Part shown: one piece after another, positions 10,036 to 18,503 of the stretch
How positions within the stretch are numbered: the stretch's first letter is position 1
How the letters are laid out: each line of letters begins with the position of its first letter
NCBI GenBank assembly: GCA_964404165.1
Contig: CAYOIZ010000025.1
Coordinates: forward strand, 22,136 to 86,135
Origin: DASYLJ01 sp964404165
Lineage (GTDB): Bacteria; Desulfobacterota; Binatia; DP-6
Direction: 5' to 3'
DNA: 64,000 nt
Made by a program: the position numbers and the translations under genes
Notes under the pieces: model-generated
What the model was told of the DNA's origin: nothing
Databases searched by the model: none
Seen by the model: the letters and a program-made list of their open reading frames with translations, nothing else

Positions 10036-10782
10036 ATGCGCGCGTTCATGGCGCTCCTGCGGAAGGAGCTACGGTCGTACTTCGGCTCGCCGGTGGTCTA
10101 CTTCGTCGCCGCCGCGTTCCTCGCCTACACCGGCTACTACTTCCACTCCGACCTCGTCTACTTCGTCACCTTCGGGTTCGGCATCAGCATCATGGAGAAC
10201 TTCTGGCAGATCGTTTTCATGGACGTCCGCCTGGTGCTGATGCTCGCCATCCCGCTGCTGACGATGCGGTTGCTGGCCGAGGAGCGCCGCCTCGGGACCC
10301 TCGAGCTGCTGGTGACGTACCCGCTGCGCGACGGCGTCATCGTCGCCGCCAAGCTCGGCGCCTGCCTGATCGTGGTGGCGACGCTGCTCGCCTGCACGCT
10401 CGTCTATCCGGCGTGGGTGTATGGCCTGCAGGAGTTTCCGCTCGAGCCGCTCATCGCCGGCTACGTCGGGCTGCTGCTGCTCGCGTCGGCGTGCGCGGCC
10501 TATGGCCTGTTCGTCTCGGCCTGTACCGACAGCCAGGTGCTGGCGGGCTTCCTCACCGCCATGCCGCTGCTCCTCCTCTGGCTGCTGTCGTGGAACGAGG
10601 CGGCGAGTGCGAGCGGCACGCTCGCCATCGTGCGCGCCGTGTCGCTCTTCAACCACTTCCAGCCCTTCGCCGTCGGGGTGATCGATGCGCGCGACGTCTT
10701 CTACTTCGTGTTCCTGACCGGCTGCTTCGCGTGGGGAACGCTCCGGGTGCTCGAGGCACGGCAGTGGCGCGGCCGGCGCTGA
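10036..10782 (+). CDS. ABC-2 type permease (GldF-like)
   Basis: 248 aa starting MRAFMALLRKELRSYFGSP, the typical KEL..YF N-terminus of GldF-type permeases. About six transmembrane segments are visible: VVYFVAAAFLAYTGYYF, LVLMLAIPLLTMRLL, LIVVATLLACTLVYPAWV, IAGYVGLLLLASACAAYG, LLLLWLLSW and FYFVFLTGCFAWGTL. The EERRLGTLELLVTYPL loop after the second helix is the coupling segment of this family. It starts 2 bp after the ATPase stop and its 3' end overlaps the next gene by 19 bp. Partner of the ATPase; substrate unknown. Confidence 0.93.
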   Translation: MRAFMALLRKELRSYFGSPVVYFVAAAFLAYTGYYFHSDLVYFVTFGFGISIMENFWQIVFMDVRLVLMLAIPLLTMRLLAEERRLGTLELLVTYPLRDGVIVAAKLGACLIVVATLLACTLVYPAWVYGLQEFPLEPLIAGYVGLLLLASACAAYGLFVSACTDSQVLAGFLTAMPLLLLWLLSWNEAASASGTLAIVRAVSLFNHFQPFAVGVIDARDVFYFVFLTGCFAWGTLRVLEARQWRGRR

Positions 10783-12146
10783 CGGCGCGCAGCCAGTGGC
10801 TGCGCGTCCTGCTGGCGCTCCCCGCGCTCGTCGGCATCTTCTTTCTCGGCCAGGCCATCCTCGACGGCCGCGCGTGGCGGCTGGATCTCACGCCCGAGAA
10901 GCGCTACACGCTCTCCGACCACGCCCGGAAGGTGCTCGACGACCTCGATCGCGAGGTCCGCGTGCTGGCCTTCCTGCGCTCGCAGGATCCGCGCAACCCG
11001 GCCATCCGGGATCTCCTGCGGCAGGTGCAGGCGGAATCGCCGCGGGTGCGCGTCGACGTCGTCGACGTCAACCGCAGTCCCGCGCTGGCGCGCGAGTACG
11101 GCGTCGACGCGTACGGGGCGCTCGTCGTCGAGAGCGAGGGGCGGCGGCGGGTGTTCGCAAATCCACGCGAGGAGATCCTGATCGCGGCCGTTCTGCAGGT
11201 CACCCGCCAGCAGCGCAAGACGGTCGCCTGGGTGACGGGGCACGGGGAGGGCGATCTCGCCGACACCGATCGCTACCGCGGCTACGCCTCGGCGCGCGCG
11301 TTCCTCGAGCAGGAGTACTACGAGGTCGTGCCGGTGACGTTGAGCGAGGACGTCCCGGTCGGCACTGCGGTGGTCGTGATCGCTGGTCCGGCGAAGGATT
11401 TCCTCCCCGAGGAGCTGGGCGTCCTCGACCGCTACCTGCAGCGTCCCGGGAACGCGATGGTGCTGCTCGATCCGCTGAAGGCGCCGGGCCTCGCCGAGTG
11501 GCTCGGCCGCTACGGGCTCAGCCTGCCCGCGGACGTCGTCGTCGATCCCGACGCCCGGCTCTACGGGGGCGAGTACCTCACCATGCGGATCGGGGTGGAT
11601 CGCCGGGCGCACCCGCTGGTGGCCCCGATGGAAGCGCCGCCGCTGTTCTCGCTCACGCGCTCGGTCGGCCTCCCGCCGGACGGCACCGCCGGGATGTCCG
11701 GCGTGGCGCTGCTGCAGACGGGCGACGACAGCTGGGCCACGACCGACACCCGCGTCCTGCAGGAGGCGACGGGCACGTTCCAGGCGGGCCGGGATCGGCG
11801 TGGTCCCATCGTGGTCGGCGGCGAGGTGGCCTTCCTCACTCCGAGCGGCGCCGACCAGGAAGCCCGGCAGGGTCGCATCGTCACCTACGGCAACGCCGAG
11901 TTCGCCAACAACTTCTTCATCGAGTTCCTCGGCAACAAGGACCTGCTGGTGAACACCGTGGCGTGGCTGGCGCGCGACCCGCAGACCATCGGCCGGCGCT
12001 CGTCACGCCAGGTACCGGGCATGAACCAGTTCTTCGTCTCGGCCGAGCAGGGCGACCTCATGTTCTGGTCGATCGCCGTCGGGCTGCCGGCGCTGTTCGC
12101 GGTCGCCGGGGCGGTGCTCGCCGTCCGGCGGCGGTGGGGGGCCTGA
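10764..12146 (+). CDS. GldG-like ABC accessory protein (PF09822 type)
   Basis: About 460 aa from GTG 10764, which overlaps the permease end by 19 bp; the next sensible start would remove the first membrane helix. An N-terminal helix (WLRVLLALPALVGIFFLGQAI) precedes the conserved RLDLTPEKRYTLSDHARKVLDDL, the entry signature of GldG/IFT52-like domains. A long periplasmic region follows, and a C-terminal helix (FWSIAVGLPALFAVAGAVLAV) anchors the end. GldG subunits associate with GldFA-type ABC transporters. In gliding Bacteroidetes the complex is motility-linked; elsewhere the role is unknown. Confidence 0.88.
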   Translation: MARPALTARSQWLRVLLALPALVGIFFLGQAILDGRAWRLDLTPEKRYTLSDHARKVLDDLDREVRVLAFLRSQDPRNPAIRDLLRQVQAESPRVRVDVVDVNRSPALAREYGVDAYGALVVESEGRRRVFANPREEILIAAVLQVTRQQRKTVAWVTGHGEGDLADTDRYRGYASARAFLEQEYYEVVPVTLSEDVPVGTAVVVIAGPAKDFLPEELGVLDRYLQRPGNAMVLLDPLKAPGLAEWLGRYGLSLPADVVVDPDARLYGGEYLTMRIGVDRRAHPLVAPMEAPPLFSLTRSVGLPPDGTAGMSGVALLQTGDDSWATTDTRVLQEATGTFQAGRDRRGPIVVGGEVAFLTPSGADQEARQGRIVTYGNAEFANNFFIEFLGNKDLLVNTVAWLARDPQTIGRRSSRQVPGMNQFFVSAEQGDLMFWSIAVGLPALFAVAGAVLAVRRRWGA

Positions 12147-12149
12147 GCG

Positions 12150-12746
12150 GTGCGGTGGCGACAGGTCGCGCTGCTGTACGTGATCCTGGCGGCGCTGGCG
12201 GCACAGTACTGGTTCGTCGAGCGCGGCCGCCCGGCGCCTGACGCGGTGCAGGACGTGGTCCGGAACCGCCTCCTCGATCTCGATCCGGAGGACGTCCGGA
12301 CGATCCGGTTGCAACGTGGCGGCCGTACCCTGGTCATGGAGCGGACGAACGAGCGCTGGGCGGTGGTCGAGCCGCCCGGCGTGACGGTGCCGAGCGATCT
12401 CGTGCTGGCGTTCCTGCACGCCCTGGCCGTCGCCGAGGAGATCGACCAGGTCTCCGCCCCCACCGAGGGGCTCGACGCCTTCGGTTTCGGGGACGGCGCG
12501 ACGCGGGTCGATCTCGGGCTGACGAACGATCGCGCGATCCTCGTGACGCTCGGCAGCACGAATCCGACCGGCACCGCGCTCTACGCCCGACGCTCGCCGA
12601 GCCCCGCCGTCGTGCTGATCGGACGCCAGGTGCGGTACTACGAGGACCTGTTGTTCCAGGCGCTCCCGGCGCCACACGTGCCGACGGGCACGGACGGGCG
12701 CGTCGGGTCCGGATCCCCGTTGACGATCGATCCGGGGCCGGTGTAA
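12150..12746 (+). CDS. DUF4340 membrane-anchored protein
   Basis: 198 aa from GTG 12150, 3 bp after the GldG-like stop. One N-terminal helix (VALLYVILAALAAQYWFVE) is followed by a periplasmic domain with the DUF4340 pattern: DPEDVRTIRLQRGGRTLVMER, ERWAVVEPPG and a repeat of the same fold at DLGLTNDRAILVTLGSTNPTGTALYARR. DUF4340 proteins regularly follow GldG genes in ABC operons, and this is the last gene of the ABC set. Its biochemical role is not known. Confidence 0.85.
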   Translation: MRWRQVALLYVILAALAAQYWFVERGRPAPDAVQDVVRNRLLDLDPEDVRTIRLQRGGRTLVMERTNERWAVVEPPGVTVPSDLVLAFLHALAVAEEIDQVSAPTEGLDAFGFGDGATRVDLGLTNDRAILVTLGSTNPTGTALYARRSPSPAVVLIGRQVRYYEDLLFQALPAPHVPTGTDGRVGSGSPLTIDPGPV

Positions 12747-12805
12747 GGCGAGAAACCGTTTTGTCGCTTCAGTCGCTGCATCGACGCTCAGGAAGAGAGG
12801 GGACC

Positions 12806-14077
12806 ATGAGGAAGCCAACCTACTGGTGTGCCCTGGCCGGCGCGTGTGCCGTCGCGCTCGTCCTCGGTCGTGATGTGGCGCGCGCCGACGTCGCGCCGGG
12901 CGACAAGATCAACGATCAGAACATCGACAAGCTGAAGGATCTGATCTCGCCCGGCATGGAGTGGTGCATCAAGCGCGGCTGGCCGATCACGATCAGCGAG
13001 ACCAAACGCATCGAGTGGCCCCAGGCGTACAAGGAAGCCACCGAGAAGTACTCGGCGCAGGTGAAGCTCACGCCCGACGGCCTCGACGTGAAGAACTACG
13101 TCGCCGGGCTGCCGTTCCCGAACCTCGACTCCAACGATCCCCAGCTGGCGCTCAAGGTGATGTGGAACTACTCGTTCAACTTCCTCACCACCGACGACGT
13201 CGATCTGCGCAACTTCGACGCCGACACGGGTTCGGTCGCCGACCACGGGCCGCTCACGGTCGAGCGTCACTTCCTCCTCGATCACTTCCGCCGGCTCTTC
13301 TGGACCGGCCGTCTCTACGTCGATCCGAAGCCGGACAAGCCGAACCCGAACGGCTACCGCGCGCAGCAGGGTCTGTATCCCATCCTCGAGCCGTTCGACC
13401 TGAAGGGCGTCGGCGCCCTCGGCAACCGCTACACCGAGTCGTCGAAGCAGGACGACTCGTGGCTCTACCTGCCGTCGCTGCGTCGCGTGCGCCGGCTCTC
13501 CACCGCACAGCGCTCGGACGCGCTGTTCGGTCAGGACACCGACGTCGACAGCTACTTCGGCTACGCCGGTCACATCGCCTGGATGGAATGGAAGTTCCTC
13601 GGTGAGCGCGAGGTCATCGCGGCGTTCCACGCGCAGAACTATCCGGCCAAGTACGACGCCAAGGTCGACTGGGCGTTCGACGACGTCTGGGAGAAGCGCA
13701 AGGTCTACGCGATCGAGGGCATCTCGAAGCTGCCGCAGTACGCCTATTCGAAGCGCGTGATCTTCATCGACAAGGAAGCGTGGATCATCCCGTTCACGGA
13801 CATCTACGATCGCTCCGGCGAGCTCTGGAAGATCTGGGTGAACGACTTCAGCTTCCGGAAGTCGGTGCCCGGGAACAACGCCATCGTCTATCCGGACGAG
13901 ATGGGCTTCCTGCCGTCGATCGTGATGGTGGACATGCAGCTCGAGCACGCCACCAAGGCGTCGCTACCCAGCCCGCGGTTCGCCGGCGAGCAGGGGTGGT
14001 ATTTCAACCAGGGCGAGAAGTCGGGTGTCACCGACGACTGGTTCACGGTGGCGGCGCTGGTGAGCGCGGGTCACTGA
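12806..14077 (+). CDS. DUF1329 outer-membrane lipoprotein-sorting-like protein, copy 1
   Basis: 423 aa. ATG 12806 follows AGGAAGAGAGGGG and gives a signal peptide ending ARADVAPGDKIN. The family features are present: EWCIKRGWPITI, a central WLYLPSLRRVRRLS block and SYFGYAGHIAWMEWKFLGE. DUF1329 has a LolA/LolB-like fold, so a role in carrying lipid or lipoprotein across the periplasm is inferred. Such proteins often accompany YCF48 and MMPL genes, as here. Copy 2 follows after a terminator-like palindrome and shares a nearly identical central 95 residues. Confidence 0.92.
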   Translation: MRKPTYWCALAGACAVALVLGRDVARADVAPGDKINDQNIDKLKDLISPGMEWCIKRGWPITISETKRIEWPQAYKEATEKYSAQVKLTPDGLDVKNYVAGLPFPNLDSNDPQLALKVMWNYSFNFLTTDDVDLRNFDADTGSVADHGPLTVERHFLLDHFRRLFWTGRLYVDPKPDKPNPNGYRAQQGLYPILEPFDLKGVGALGNRYTESSKQDDSWLYLPSLRRVRRLSTAQRSDALFGQDTDVDSYFGYAGHIAWMEWKFLGEREVIAAFHAQNYPAKYDAKVDWAFDDVWEKRKVYAIEGISKLPQYAYSKRVIFIDKEAWIIPFTDIYDRSGELWKIWVNDFSFRKSVPGNNAIVYPDEMGFLPSIVMVDMQLEHATKASLPSPRFAGEQGWYFNQGEKSGVTDDWFTVAALVSAGH

Positions 14078-14109
14078 TCGCGGCGGGCGTGCCCGCGTTG
14101 GCTCTGCAG

Positions 14110-14150
14110 ACGATGCCGCCGGACCGCGGTCCGGCGGCATCGTCCATTTT
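14110..14150 (+). terminator. Perfect 34-bp palindrome followed by TTTT
   Basis: Positions 14110-14126 are the exact reverse complement of 14127-14143 with no loop base left over; CCATTTT follows. This is the best intrinsic-terminator candidate in the window. It lies 33 bp after the first DUF1329 gene and 26 bp before the second, so it may separate or attenuate expression of the two copies. Confidence 0.75.
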
Positions 14151-14168
14151 CCGTACTGGGGGACTCTG

Positions 14169-15434
14169 ATGATGCGTAGAATTCTCGGGCTCACTGCCGC
14201 CGTCCTGCTGGCAGGGGGGGTCGTCGCGGGAGCACGTGCCGACGTGGCGCCCGGCGACAAGATCAATGAGTCGAACGTCGACAAGGTGAAGGACATGATC
14301 TCGCCCGGCCTCGAATGGTGCATCCGCCGCGGGCTGCCCATCACGGTCGGCGAGACGAAGCGGGTCGAGTGGCCGCGCGCGTACAAGGAAGCCACCGAGA
14401 AGTACTCCGCGCAGGTGAAGCTGTCGGCCGACGGCCTCAACGTGCAGAACTACGTCGCCGGTCAGCCGTTCCCGAACCTCGACCCGAACGACCCGCAGTA
14501 TCCGATCAAGATCATGCAGAACTACGAGTACGGGTTCGTCAACGGCATCGACGACACCGACCTCCGCAACTTCGACGCCGACACCGGCTCGATCCCGGCG
14601 AAGGGCAACATGAGCGTCGAGCGTCACTTCCTGCTCGACCATCTGCGCCGCCTGTTCTGGACGGGTCGCCTCTACGTCGATCCGAAGCCGGACAAGCCGA
14701 ACCCGAACGGCTACCGCGCGCAGCAGGGTCTGTACCCGATCCTCGAGCCGTTCGACCTGAAGGGCGTCGGTGCGCTCGGCAACCGGTACACCGACTCCTC
14801 GAAGCAGGACGACTCGTGGCTCTATCTGCCGTCGCTACGTCGCGTCCGTCGTCTGTCCACCGCGCAGCGCTCCGACGCGCTCTTCGGCCAGGACACCGAC
14901 GTCGACAGCTACTACGGCTACGCCGGCCACATCGCCTGGATGGAGTGGAAGTTCCTCGGTGAGAAGGAGATCCTCGGGGTCGCCCACGCGCAGAACTTCC
15001 CGGTGAAGTGGGCCGACGGCGTCGACTGGGCGTTCGACGACATCTGGGAGAAGCGCAAGGTCTACGTCATCGAGGGCACCTCGAAGCTGCCGCAGTACGC
15101 GTATTCGAAGCGCGTGCTCTTCATCGACAAGGAGACGTGGGGCATCCCGTACTCCGACATCTACGACCGCTCCGGCGAGCTCTGGAAGATCTGGATCAAC
15201 GACGTCAGCTTCCGGAAGACCGTCCCGGGCAACAACGCCATCGTGTACGAGGACGAGATGCCGTTCGTCCCCGCCATCATCATGGTGGACATGCAGCTCG
15301 AGCACGCCACCAAGGCGTCGCTGCCGAGCCCGCGCTTCCCGGGTGAGCAGGGCTGGTACTACCACCAGGGCGAGAAGGCCGGCATCACCGACGACTGGTT
15401 CACCGTCGCGGCGCTCGTCGCTGCGGGGCGCTGA
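14169..15434 (+). CDS. DUF1329 outer-membrane lipoprotein-sorting-like protein, copy 2
   Basis: 421 aa starting MMRRILGLTAAVLLAGGVVA (signal peptide to ARADVAPGDKIN). It is a tandem paralogue of the preceding gene: the block from LYVDPKPDKPNPNGYRAQ through the SDALFGQDTDVDSYYGYAG segment is almost unchanged, while the N-terminal third (LSADGLNVQNYVAGQPFPNL, IMQNYEYGFVNGIDDTDL) and parts of the C-terminal third differ more. The stronger conservation of the centre suggests gene conversion or selection on that domain. Same inferred role as copy 1. Confidence 0.92.
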   Translation: MMRRILGLTAAVLLAGGVVAGARADVAPGDKINESNVDKVKDMISPGLEWCIRRGLPITVGETKRVEWPRAYKEATEKYSAQVKLSADGLNVQNYVAGQPFPNLDPNDPQYPIKIMQNYEYGFVNGIDDTDLRNFDADTGSIPAKGNMSVERHFLLDHLRRLFWTGRLYVDPKPDKPNPNGYRAQQGLYPILEPFDLKGVGALGNRYTDSSKQDDSWLYLPSLRRVRRLSTAQRSDALFGQDTDVDSYYGYAGHIAWMEWKFLGEKEILGVAHAQNFPVKWADGVDWAFDDIWEKRKVYVIEGTSKLPQYAYSKRVLFIDKETWGIPYSDIYDRSGELWKIWINDVSFRKTVPGNNAIVYEDEMPFVPAIIMVDMQLEHATKASLPSPRFPGEQGWYYHQGEKAGITDDWFTVAALVAAGR

Positions 15435-15441
15435 GCTGCAT

Positions 15442-15593
15442 TACGTGTCGTGACTTGGGGCGCTGGAGCGGGGCCTGGGGGTTCCGCTTCAGTGCTCCGG
15501 CGGCACGCGCGCACCTCGCTTCGTCTCAGCGGCCTTGCCGCCTCCGCAAGACGCTACACCCCCAGGCCCCGCTCCAGCTTCCCAGTGCGAGCG
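15442..15593 (+). repeat. Structured repeat family 2, copy A
   Basis: A 77-nt centre (15482-15558) is bounded by a perfect 20-bp inverted repeat (15462-15481 with 15559-15578). Flanks of 20 nt on the left and 15 nt on the right are also shared with copy B. Inside the centre is a small hairpin GCGGC-CTT-GCCGC. Compared with copy B the centre agrees at 69 of 77 positions by direct count, but the arms differ in sequence while each remains perfectly self-complementary. Confidence 0.85.
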
Positions 15594-15710
15594 CGCTCAG
15601 CGCGCTGCCGCGACGAGCGGCTTCCTTTGGTGGTGGTTGCGTCGTACCCGAGTGCCTTCGAGCGTGACGCGCGAAGCGCATTGGCAGGCGAGTGCTACCG
15701 GCGGGGCATC

Positions 15711-15860
15711 CGTTCGCACTCGGAAGCTGCAGGGGCGCCGGGGGTGTAGCGTCTTGCGGAGGCGGCAAAGCCGCTGAAACGGAGCGTCGTGTGCGAGCGC
15801 CGCCGGAGCACTGAAGCGGAACCCCCGGCGCCCCTGCAGCGACCCAAGCACCGACACGAA
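15711..15860 (-). repeat. Structured repeat family 2, copy B (opposite orientation)
   Basis: The reverse complement of this stretch aligns end to end with copy A. Its arms are a perfect 19-bp inverted repeat (15726-15744 with 15822-15840) around a centre of the same 77-nt length. Its internal hairpin (GCGGC-AAA-GCCGC on the plus strand) matches that of copy A. No transposase or target duplication is visible, so it is a non-autonomous or purely structural repeat. Confidence 0.85.
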
Positions 15861-15918
15861 ACGCGCCCCCGCCTCGGTTGTAACGAGCGAGCGTTCTTTG
15901 GTAGTCGATCGGGTCGAC

Positions 15919-17061
15919 ATGGGTGGTGCGCTTTCGCGGTTCAAGATGCTCGATCTGTCCCGGCAGCTGCCCGGGCCGTTCTGTTCGGTGCTGCTCGCGG
16001 ACATGGGGATGGACGTCCTCACCGTCTACTCGCCGACCGACCCGATGGGCATGGGCATCCCGCTGCTGGGGCGCAACAAGCGGAGCCTCAGCCTCAATCT
16101 GAAGGCCCCCGAGGGACGGGAGATCTTCCACAAGCTCGCCGCCGACGCCGACGTGGTGCTGGAAGGCGGCCGGCCGGGCGGCGCCCGGAAGCTCGGCGTC
16201 GACTACGACACGCTCCGCGCCATCAACCCCCGCATCGTCTACTGCTCCATCTCCGGCTATGGGCAGGACGGGCCGTATCGCGATCGCGTCGGTCACGACG
16301 TCAACTACCTCGGCTTCGCCGGTGTGATGGACGTGACGGGGACCGCGGGCGGCGCGCCGGCGATTCCCGGCGTGCAGATCGCCGACATCGGGGGCGGGGC
16401 GCTCATGGCCGTGTCGGGCATCCTGGCGGCGCTGCTCGCCCGCGAGCAGACCGGCACCGGACAGTTCGTCGACATCGGCATGATGGACGGTGCCGTCGCG
16501 TGGCAGGTGATCAACGTCTTCAACCTGCTCGGCCAGGGCCTCGAGCCGCGACGTGGCGAGACGATGCTGTCGGGGCGCTATCCCTGCTACGCGGTGTACG
16601 AGACCAAGGACGGACGCCACGTCACCGTCGGCGCGCTCGAGCCGCACTTCTGGCGTCGCCTCTGCCACGAGCTCGGCATGCCGGAGCTGGTGGAGCAGCA
16701 GTTCGCCGAGGGCGACGCGCGTGCCGCCATGTTCGAGCGCGTGCGGGCGAAGTTCCGCGAGCGCACCATGGCCGACTGGGTGGCGCAGCTCGCCGACATC
16801 GACATCTGCTTCGGCCCCGTCGCCACCGTCGGGGAGATGCTCGAGGATCCGCACGTGCGCCATCGCGAGATGGTGGTGGAGCTCCCCGACAAGCGCGGCG
16901 AGAAGCGCCGCACCCTCGGCAATCCCATCAAGCTGTCCGACACACCCGCCACCTTCCGCACCCCGGCGCCCGACCTGGGCGAGCATACCGACGCGGTGCT
17001 CGGCGGGCTCGGCTACTCGGCCGGCGACATCGCCGAGCTGCGGACGCGCGGCGTCGTCTGA
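15919..17061 (+). CDS. Class III (CaiB/BaiF) CoA-transferase
   Basis: 380 aa from ATG 15919; a TTG at 15898 would add seven residues without homology. The start LSRFKMLDLSRQLPGPFCSVLLADMG is the typical family III entry, followed by GRNKRSLSLNLK and ISGYGQDGPY. The expected nucleophilic Asp of the formyl-CoA transferase family aligns with D156 in GVQIADIGGG. These enzymes move CoA between carboxylic acids via an acyl-Asp anhydride. It is the first gene of an acyl-CoA operon, so it probably activates that pathway's substrate. The exact acid is unknown. Confidence 0.93.
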   Translation: MGGALSRFKMLDLSRQLPGPFCSVLLADMGMDVLTVYSPTDPMGMGIPLLGRNKRSLSLNLKAPEGREIFHKLAADADVVLEGGRPGGARKLGVDYDTLRAINPRIVYCSISGYGQDGPYRDRVGHDVNYLGFAGVMDVTGTAGGAPAIPGVQIADIGGGALMAVSGILAALLAREQTGTGQFVDIGMMDGAVAWQVINVFNLLGQGLEPRRGETMLSGRYPCYAVYETKDGRHVTVGALEPHFWRRLCHELGMPELVEQQFAEGDARAAMFERVRAKFRERTMADWVAQLADIDICFGPVATVGEMLEDPHVRHREMVVELPDKRGEKRRTLGNPIKLSDTPATFRTPAPDLGEHTDAVLGGLGYSAGDIAELRTRGVV

Positions 17062-17078
17062 ACGCGGAAGCGGGGAGT

Positions 17079-18470
17079 ATGCCCGGCATCCTGGCGACGT
17101 CCGCCTACGTGCCTCGCTGGCGGCTGCCGCGCGAGGTCATCGCGCGTGAGTGGGGCGGCACGCCCATGGGCGGCGAGAAGGCCGTCGCGAATCACGACGA
17201 GGATGCGCTGACGATGGCCGTCAACGCGGCGCTGCTGCTGGACGGCGCCGGCGGCGTGCCCGATGCGGTGTGGTTCGCGAGCACGACGCCGCCGTACCTC
17301 GAGAAGCAGTCGGCGGCGACGGTGGCGGCCGTCCTCGATCTGCCGGGCGCGGTGCGCACCACCGACGTCGGAACCACGCTGCGCGCAGGCACGTCCGCGC
17401 TGCTGGCCGCCGTCGACGCCGTCGCCGCGGGCAGCGCGCAGCGCGCGCTCGTGACCGCGGCCGACTGCCGGCTCGGCGAGCCCGAGTCGAGCGGCGAGCA
17501 GAGCTGGGGCGACGCGGCGGCGGCGCTCGTCGTCGGTGCCGACGCCGGCGTCGCCGAGATCGTCGCCACGCACACCGTCGCCGACGACTTCCTCGGCACG
17601 TGGCGCACGAACAGGCAGGATTTCCCGCACGGTCTCGCCGGCGGCGCCTTCGAGGCCAAGCAGGGCTACGCGCGCGTGCTGGTCGACGCGGCGAAGGGCG
17701 TGCTGTCTGCGGCGGGCGTCACGGCAGCGCAGCTCGCGACGGTCGTCATGCCGACGCCGCAACCGCGCGCGCCGTTGGCGGTCGCGAAAGCCCTCGGCAT
17801 CGATCCGAAGACGCAGCTCCAGGACGGCCTCTGGATGCAGCTCGGCGACACCGGCGCCGCCCAGCCCCTCGTACTGCTCGCCGCCGCCCTCGAGCGCGCC
17901 AAGGCCGGCGACCTGATCCTGCTCCTCGGCTATGGTGACGGAGCCGACGCCGTCCTGCTTCGCGCCACCGGGTCGTCGATGCAGGGCGCCGGCGTGGCGC
18001 GCCAGATCGAGACCAAGCGGACGCTGCCGTCGTACGGGCGCTACGCGCGCTTCCGCCGCCTCATGCGGCGCGATGCCGGATCGCCCGATCAGTCGTCGCC
18101 CGTCATCCTGTTCCGCGACCGCGCCGAGCTGCTGCCGTTGCGTGGCGGCCGGTGCGGTGGCTGCGGCGTCGTGCAGTTCCCCCGGCACCGGGTCTGCATC
18201 GAGTGCGGCCGCACCGAGGGGCTCGACGACGTGCGCCTCGGGCGCCGCGGCACGCTGTTCACGTTCACCCACGACCACATCGCGGAGAGCCCCGATCCGC
18301 CGACGACGCACGCCGTCGTCGACCTCGATGGTGGCGGGAGGGTCTACCTCCAGCTCACCGACTGCGACGCCGAGCAGATCGTGCTCGACATGCCGCTCGA
18401 GCTGACGTTCCGTCGCCTGCACGAGGGGGGCGGCTTCAACAACTACTTCTGGAAGGCGAGACCGGCCTAG
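17079..18470 (+). CDS. HMG-CoA synthase-like/thiolase-fold protein fused to Zn-ribbon OB-fold (DUF35) domain
   Basis: 463 aa. Residues 1-300 follow archaeal-type HMG-CoA synthase: YVPRWRLPREVIAREW, NHDEDALTMAVNAA, LVTAADCRLGEPESSGEQSWGDAAAALVVG (split here by family numbering) and a C-terminal LLLGYGDGAD. The nucleophile position, normally A-C-K-A-G-T, reads T-L-R-A-G-T with Leu101 instead of Cys. Residues 340-463 form a DUF35 domain with a rubredoxin-like knuckle, Cys 359, 362, 373 and 376, then an OB fold. In archaea the DUF35 subunit is separate and channels substrate between thiolase and synthase. Operon position suggests an acyl-CoA condensation, cleavage or scaffold role. Confidence 0.8.
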   Translation: MPGILATSAYVPRWRLPREVIAREWGGTPMGGEKAVANHDEDALTMAVNAALLLDGAGGVPDAVWFASTTPPYLEKQSAATVAAVLDLPGAVRTTDVGTTLRAGTSALLAAVDAVAAGSAQRALVTAADCRLGEPESSGEQSWGDAAAALVVGADAGVAEIVATHTVADDFLGTWRTNRQDFPHGLAGGAFEAKQGYARVLVDAAKGVLSAAGVTAAQLATVVMPTPQPRAPLAVAKALGIDPKTQLQDGLWMQLGDTGAAQPLVLLAAALERAKAGDLILLLGYGDGADAVLLRATGSSMQGAGVARQIETKRTLPSYGRYARFRRLMRRDAGSPDQSSPVILFRDRAELLPLRGGRCGGCGVVQFPRHRVCIECGRTEGLDDVRLGRRGTLFTFTHDHIAESPDPPTTHAVVDLDGGGRVYLQLTDCDAEQIVLDMPLELTFRRLHEGGGFNNYFWKARPA

Positions 18471-18503
18471 AGACGCCGGCTCGCGCAAGAGAGGACCACC
18501 CCC

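Larger units (their letters stand above)
15435..15918. other. 484-bp gene-free gap filled by an inverted repeat pair
   Basis: No supported gene. The gap holds two inverted copies of a roughly 150-bp element (15442-15593 and 15711-15860) around a 117-bp centre. Open frames crossing it in several phases are translations of the repeat and carry no domain. The promoter of the CoA-transferase operon should lie in or just after the second copy. Confidence 0.75.

Noticed and set aside
15450..15788. Short overlapping frames across the repeat pair, with FRFSAPA/CRLRKTLHP-like peptides
   Set aside because: These are translations of the inverted structured repeat in different phases; no conserved start or RBS.
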